Shown piece by piece: positions 59,058 to 61,788 of a stretch of 61,788 bases of DNA. The DNA is from Candidatus Sedimenticola endophacoides (GTDB lineage Bacteria > Pseudomonadota > Gammaproteobacteria > Chromatiales > Chromatiaceae). The stretch is from NCBI GenBank assembly GCA_003062205.1, contig PQCP01000091.1, positions 1-61,788 on the forward strand, written 5' to 3'. The notes beneath the pieces were generated by a model, which worked only from the letters and a program-made list of their open reading frames with translations, did no database searches and was not told where the DNA came from. The translations under genes were made by a program, and so were the position numbers. Every line of letters starts with the position of its first letter. The first letter of the stretch is position 1.

Positions 59058-59565
59058 TTCCCTGTTGGCGCCAGACGCATCACCGTGCGGAAGGGATAGT
59101 GCCGCAAAGATCTCCCGCTCCCAGCCGATGATGCCGTGGCATTGGATGGGCAATGAGTGTTTTTCCGATTCATGCCGTCAAGCCTGGGGGACGGGGCCGG
59201 TAACGGGCAGGCCTCCACGGCGTGGGGGCGTGCTGCCGCCGTAAATCCAGGTCTATTCTGTAAGCTAGCAGGGATCGGCGGGAGTTGACCGTGCAAAATG
59301 GCGTGATTTTCATTGATTTTCTGCGTTGAGGTGCCTACCCTCCACCCATCAGTTGACGGGAAGCTGCGCCAGTCCCATCGTTTATCGGACACAATTGCAT
59401 GGTGTTTGGTGGGGCCGGGGTTCCTCAGACACTATGGGAAATGCCAATGGCTATTTGCCACACAATGCGGAACCGATCCAGTGATCGACGCAGACCGGGA
59501 GGATTGTCATGACCCGGTGAAGTTGTGTATGGTCGCTGGAAGACAAACCGGGAAGGGAAATAAAA
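59058..59565. other. Intergenic region before the YbjQ pair
   Basis: 508 bp with no convincing gene on either strand. Codon character is poor and open frames are short. A purine-rich ribosome site (AAGGGAAAT) precedes the next start. Confidence 0.45.
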
Positions 59566-59880
59566 ATGTTGATAAGCAATATGGAAATCATACCCGACAC
59601 CCGCATCCAGGAGCACTTGGGCGTGGTTCAGGGAAACAGCGTGCGTGCCAAGCATGTGGGCCGCGACATCATGGCCAGCCTCAAGAATATCTTCGGTGGT
59701 GAATTGAAGGGTTACACCGAGCTGCTGCAGGAGTCCCGCGACGAGGCAGTGGAACGGATGACCATGCAGGCCCAACAGCTGGGGGCCAACGCGGTTCTGA
59801 ACGTCCGCTTTTCCACCTCCAGCATCGCCCAGGGTGCAGCCGAGATCCTGGCCTATGGCACTGCCGTGATCCTGGAGTAG
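59566..59880 (+). CDS. YbjQ/UPF0145-family protein
   Basis: 104 aa, the full length of this small family. The signature includes GNSVRAKHVGRDIMASLKNIFGGE, then YTELLQESRDEAVERM and LGANAVLNVRFSTSSI. YbjQ proteins form pentamers of unknown function and often pair with membrane-linked relatives, as here. Confidence 0.9.
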   Translation: MLISNMEIIPDTRIQEHLGVVQGNSVRAKHVGRDIMASLKNIFGGELKGYTELLQESRDEAVERMTMQAQQLGANAVLNVRFSTSSIAQGAAEILAYGTAVILE

Positions 59881-59883
59881 GCC

Positions 59884-60339
59884 ATGTTCGAACTGATCAT
59901 CTTCCTGGTGTTGCTGACACTGGGCTATGGCTTTGGCCGCTATGCTGAGAAGCGGCATTACCGCTCTCTGATCGAAAGGGAACAGAAACTCTCGTCGTTA
60001 CCCGCGGTCGCATCCCGCTTCCCCCCCATGAGGGGCGCCTACCGCCAGGTACTGGTAAACGGCAATGTGGTCATCTCGGTGGATTACTTCAAACGTTTTC
60101 TGGCCGTGCTTCGCAACCTGTTCGGTGGCAGGGTGACCGCCTACGAGTCCCTTATGGATCGTGCCCGCCGCGAGGCCATCCTGCGTATGAAGGAGCAGGC
60201 GGAGGGGATGGGTGCCCGCTACGTCTTTAATTTGAAGCTGGAGACTGCCTCCATCTCCAAGGGGCGGCGCGATACCGTCGGTTCCGTTGAAGTGCTCGCC
60301 TACGGCACCGCCCTCATACCCGAGGCCGCCGCTGGCTGA
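59884..60339 (+). CDS. YbjQ-like protein with N-terminal membrane anchor
   Basis: 151 aa. One N-terminal TM (FELIIFLVLLTLGYGFG) is followed by a linker and a YbjQ-like domain (VVISVDYFKRFLAVLRNLFGG, YESLMDRARREAILRMKEQ, GARYVFNLKLETASI). It starts 3 bp after the soluble YbjQ gene and is followed 3 bp later by an M48 protease gene, so all three form one operon. Confidence 0.85.
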   Translation: MFELIIFLVLLTLGYGFGRYAEKRHYRSLIEREQKLSSLPAVASRFPPMRGAYRQVLVNGNVVISVDYFKRFLAVLRNLFGGRVTAYESLMDRARREAILRMKEQAEGMGARYVFNLKLETASISKGRRDTVGSVEVLAYGTALIPEAAAG

Positions 60340-60342
60340 GCC

Positions 60343-61465
60343 ATGCGTTACCGGGACATCCCGCCGCCCGAGGGAATCAACGTCACCCAGGTGCATCCGC
60401 TCAAGGAACTGGCGCTGCTACTGAGCGGTGCCGTTGCCGCCGTGGTGGCGCTGGCGTTTCTGTTGGCCACCTTTGGTGGAACCCTGGCTCGCATGATCCC
60501 GGTGAAAATGGAGATGTCGCTGGTCTCTGGCTACGAAGCCCCAGAGCACACCCAGAAGGAACTGACCCGCTTTGTGCGGGAACTGGGGAAGCGGCTCGCC
60601 GACCAGATGGAGATGCCCGAGGAACTGGAGGTGCAGATCCATGTTGTCGATGACGATACGGTCAACGCCTTTGCCACACTCGGTGGTCACATTATTCTTT
60701 ACCAGGGCCTGCTGGAGAGAATTCCCCACGAGAACGCGCTGGCCTTCCTGATTGCCCATGAGCTCGCACATCTGAAGTACCGCGATCCCATCGCTGCATT
60801 TGGACAGGGCGCCGCTGTCAATATCGGCCTTGGATTGCTGCTGGGCTCTTCCAATCTATCGGTACTGGAGAGTGCCGGGCTGCTGACCACCCTCAGATTC
60901 TCCAGGGAAATGGAGACCCGGGCCGATGATGCGGCAATCGAGGCGGTAATCCGCATCTACGGCCACGCAACCGGCGCAGCGGAACTCTTCCGGGTGCTCA
61001 AGAGTGTCGCTACCTCGTGAAAGATTTTGGGACATCCCAGTCCCCAAAATCGACTCGCCAACGCGACAGCCGTTACTGCCCCGACCGTCCTGCGCTCATC
61101 ACGACTCCGTCCCGCACATTGCAGCAAAGCTGCTCGTGCGCAACTCCGTCATGATGACCACAATGACTCTACGGCGTGTCGGATGCGCTATTTGTATGCC
61201 CTACGTCACTCCCTATCGGTCGTAACTGCGGCCATACAACCGCGCCTACGCCTATCGGGGACTAACCGCCTTCGCTTCGCTCTCCATGGCGGTTAGATTG
61301 AAAGAGCGTGAGGGGAGTTACTCGCCCCCAGCCCTCTTCAGCACCCACCCGGGACTGGACGAGCGTATCCATCGATTGAACGTCCTGCATCGGGATGAGC
61401 ACCGGATCACCCCGTTGCCCCTGGAGTTTTCCGACTGGATTGGGTCGACGAACCACCTGAGGTAG
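60343..61465 (+). pseudogene. M48-family membrane metalloprotease, interrupted by E
   Basis: 60343-60998 encodes an N-terminal TM (LALLLSGAVAAVVALAFLLA), the zinc motif HELAH (FLIAHELAHLKYRD) and the downstream metal-ligand region (FSREMETRADDAAIEA). After E, 61297-61465 continues YSPPALFSTHPGLDERIHRLN, the usual C-terminal M48 block. Skipping 60999-61296 (298 bp) gives a continuous frame of 274 aa (RVL-LKEREGSY). Skipping 300 bp would put the tail out of frame. As sequenced, the protein ends KSVATS after the catalytic domain. The family includes HtpX- and LoiP-like envelope quality-control proteases. Confidence 0.85.
60999..61296 (-). mobile_element. E element copy 16, antisense in the M48 gene, variant left end
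   Basis: As copy 1 from CTAACCGCC to CACTCTTG, but without the first two bases (CG), so 298 bp. In E orientation the left flank is TTCAAT and the right flank AGCACC. It is the only copy with an altered end. Confidence 0.83.
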
Positions 61466-61665
61466 CGGGTGGCCGCCAATCGTTGCGTTGGCCGAGCTGT
61501 TCGCACTCTGAAATCGCTGGAACGGATCTTGACGGGCGGTGTGATTTTGTGCCCAATTTGTTCTCATTGTAGATACCGATGAGGATTATGAACTATCTCA
61601 TGTGGTGCATTTTGTCATCAAATTGCCTCATTTCAGCCCGGTAATAATCAACATTGTTTTGTTAG

Positions 61666-61788
61666 CCCGAATTATTCATAAAAAAGGGCGCACCTCGTTC
61701 AACCAATTGATATAATTGGTATTTCGCCAAAAACGCTTCGGTGAAGCTAAACGAGGTCGCCCCATGTCCAAGTCTACCCAAGAACCGC
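61666..61788 (+). mobile_element. Left end of an IS1380-like element, cut by the window edge
   Basis: Starts CCCGAATTATTCATAAAA. From 61764 an ORF begins ATGTCCAAGTCTACCC (MSKSTQEP), 8 codons to the window end. The same 5' region is found on the minus strand inside the IS66 mosaic. Family is tentative. Confidence 0.45.

Overview
The window looks like a GC-rich gammaproteobacterial chromosome, probably a sulfur-oxidising Chromatiales-like organism or a symbiont relative. The evidence is the gene content: an FleSR-controlled fliEFGHIJ block, a complete rnf operon carrying a very large pyruvate:ferredoxin oxidoreductase, several c-type cytochromes, and gammaproteobacterial neighbourhoods such as smc-zipA-ligA and aroA-cmk-rpsA-ihfB. 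No 16S or other decisive taxonomic marker is present, so this is inference.

Layout. 113-8560 holds the flagellar regulators fleS and fleR and then fliE, fliF, fliG, fliH, fliI and fliJ, with a sigma-54-type promoter before fliE. 8822-14204 is an unrecognised coiled-coil gene whose 3' part has been amplified into five perfect 933-bp units. 14881-26939 is rnfB, PFOR, rnfC, rnfD, rnfG, rnfE, rnfA, a small Cys-rich membrane ORF and a ferredoxin-NADP reductase: a pyruvate-ferredoxin-NAD(P) electron module. 26976-32609 is a small exported protein and a two-component system. The response regulator is split by a 2.7-kb nested IS66/IS1380-like mosaic. 33182-36241 has c-type cytochromes and an MscS channel. 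36355-38594 has FhlB- and FliK-like flagellar genes. 38674-45174 has a pentapeptide-repeat protein, an AmmeMemoRadiSam trio, rdgC, an OmpA-like coiled-coil protein and queF. 45374-61465 carries housekeeping genes (smc, zipA, ligA, aroA, cmk, rpsA, ihfB, pabB) and a YbjQ-YbjQ-M48 cluster. The window ends inside the start of another IS1380-like element.

The dominant unusual feature is a 300-bp repeat, here called E. It occurs 16 times (about 8 percent of the window), apparently without internal variation, in both orientations. It interrupts fliG, rnfB, a sensor kinase, mscS, a fliK-like gene, the unknown gene and an M48 protease gene. In the first six, removing exactly 300 bp rejoins the reading frame into a normal protein, and no target-site duplication is left. 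E is bounded by a hairpin at each end and shows a weak shared target pattern, RKCNNN immediately 5' of E, which its own right end partly repeats. This is most like a non-autonomous element moved by single-strand (IS200/IS605-type) transposition, but no transposase is present and the target use looks unusually relaxed.

Recombination between E copies explains the 933-bp and 914-bp tandem arrays. Flagellar assembly (FliG), the Rnf complex (RnfB) and a two-component system (both partners) are all broken. The lineage is therefore either losing these functions, or the insertions are not fixed in every chromosome copy, or E is somehow removed.
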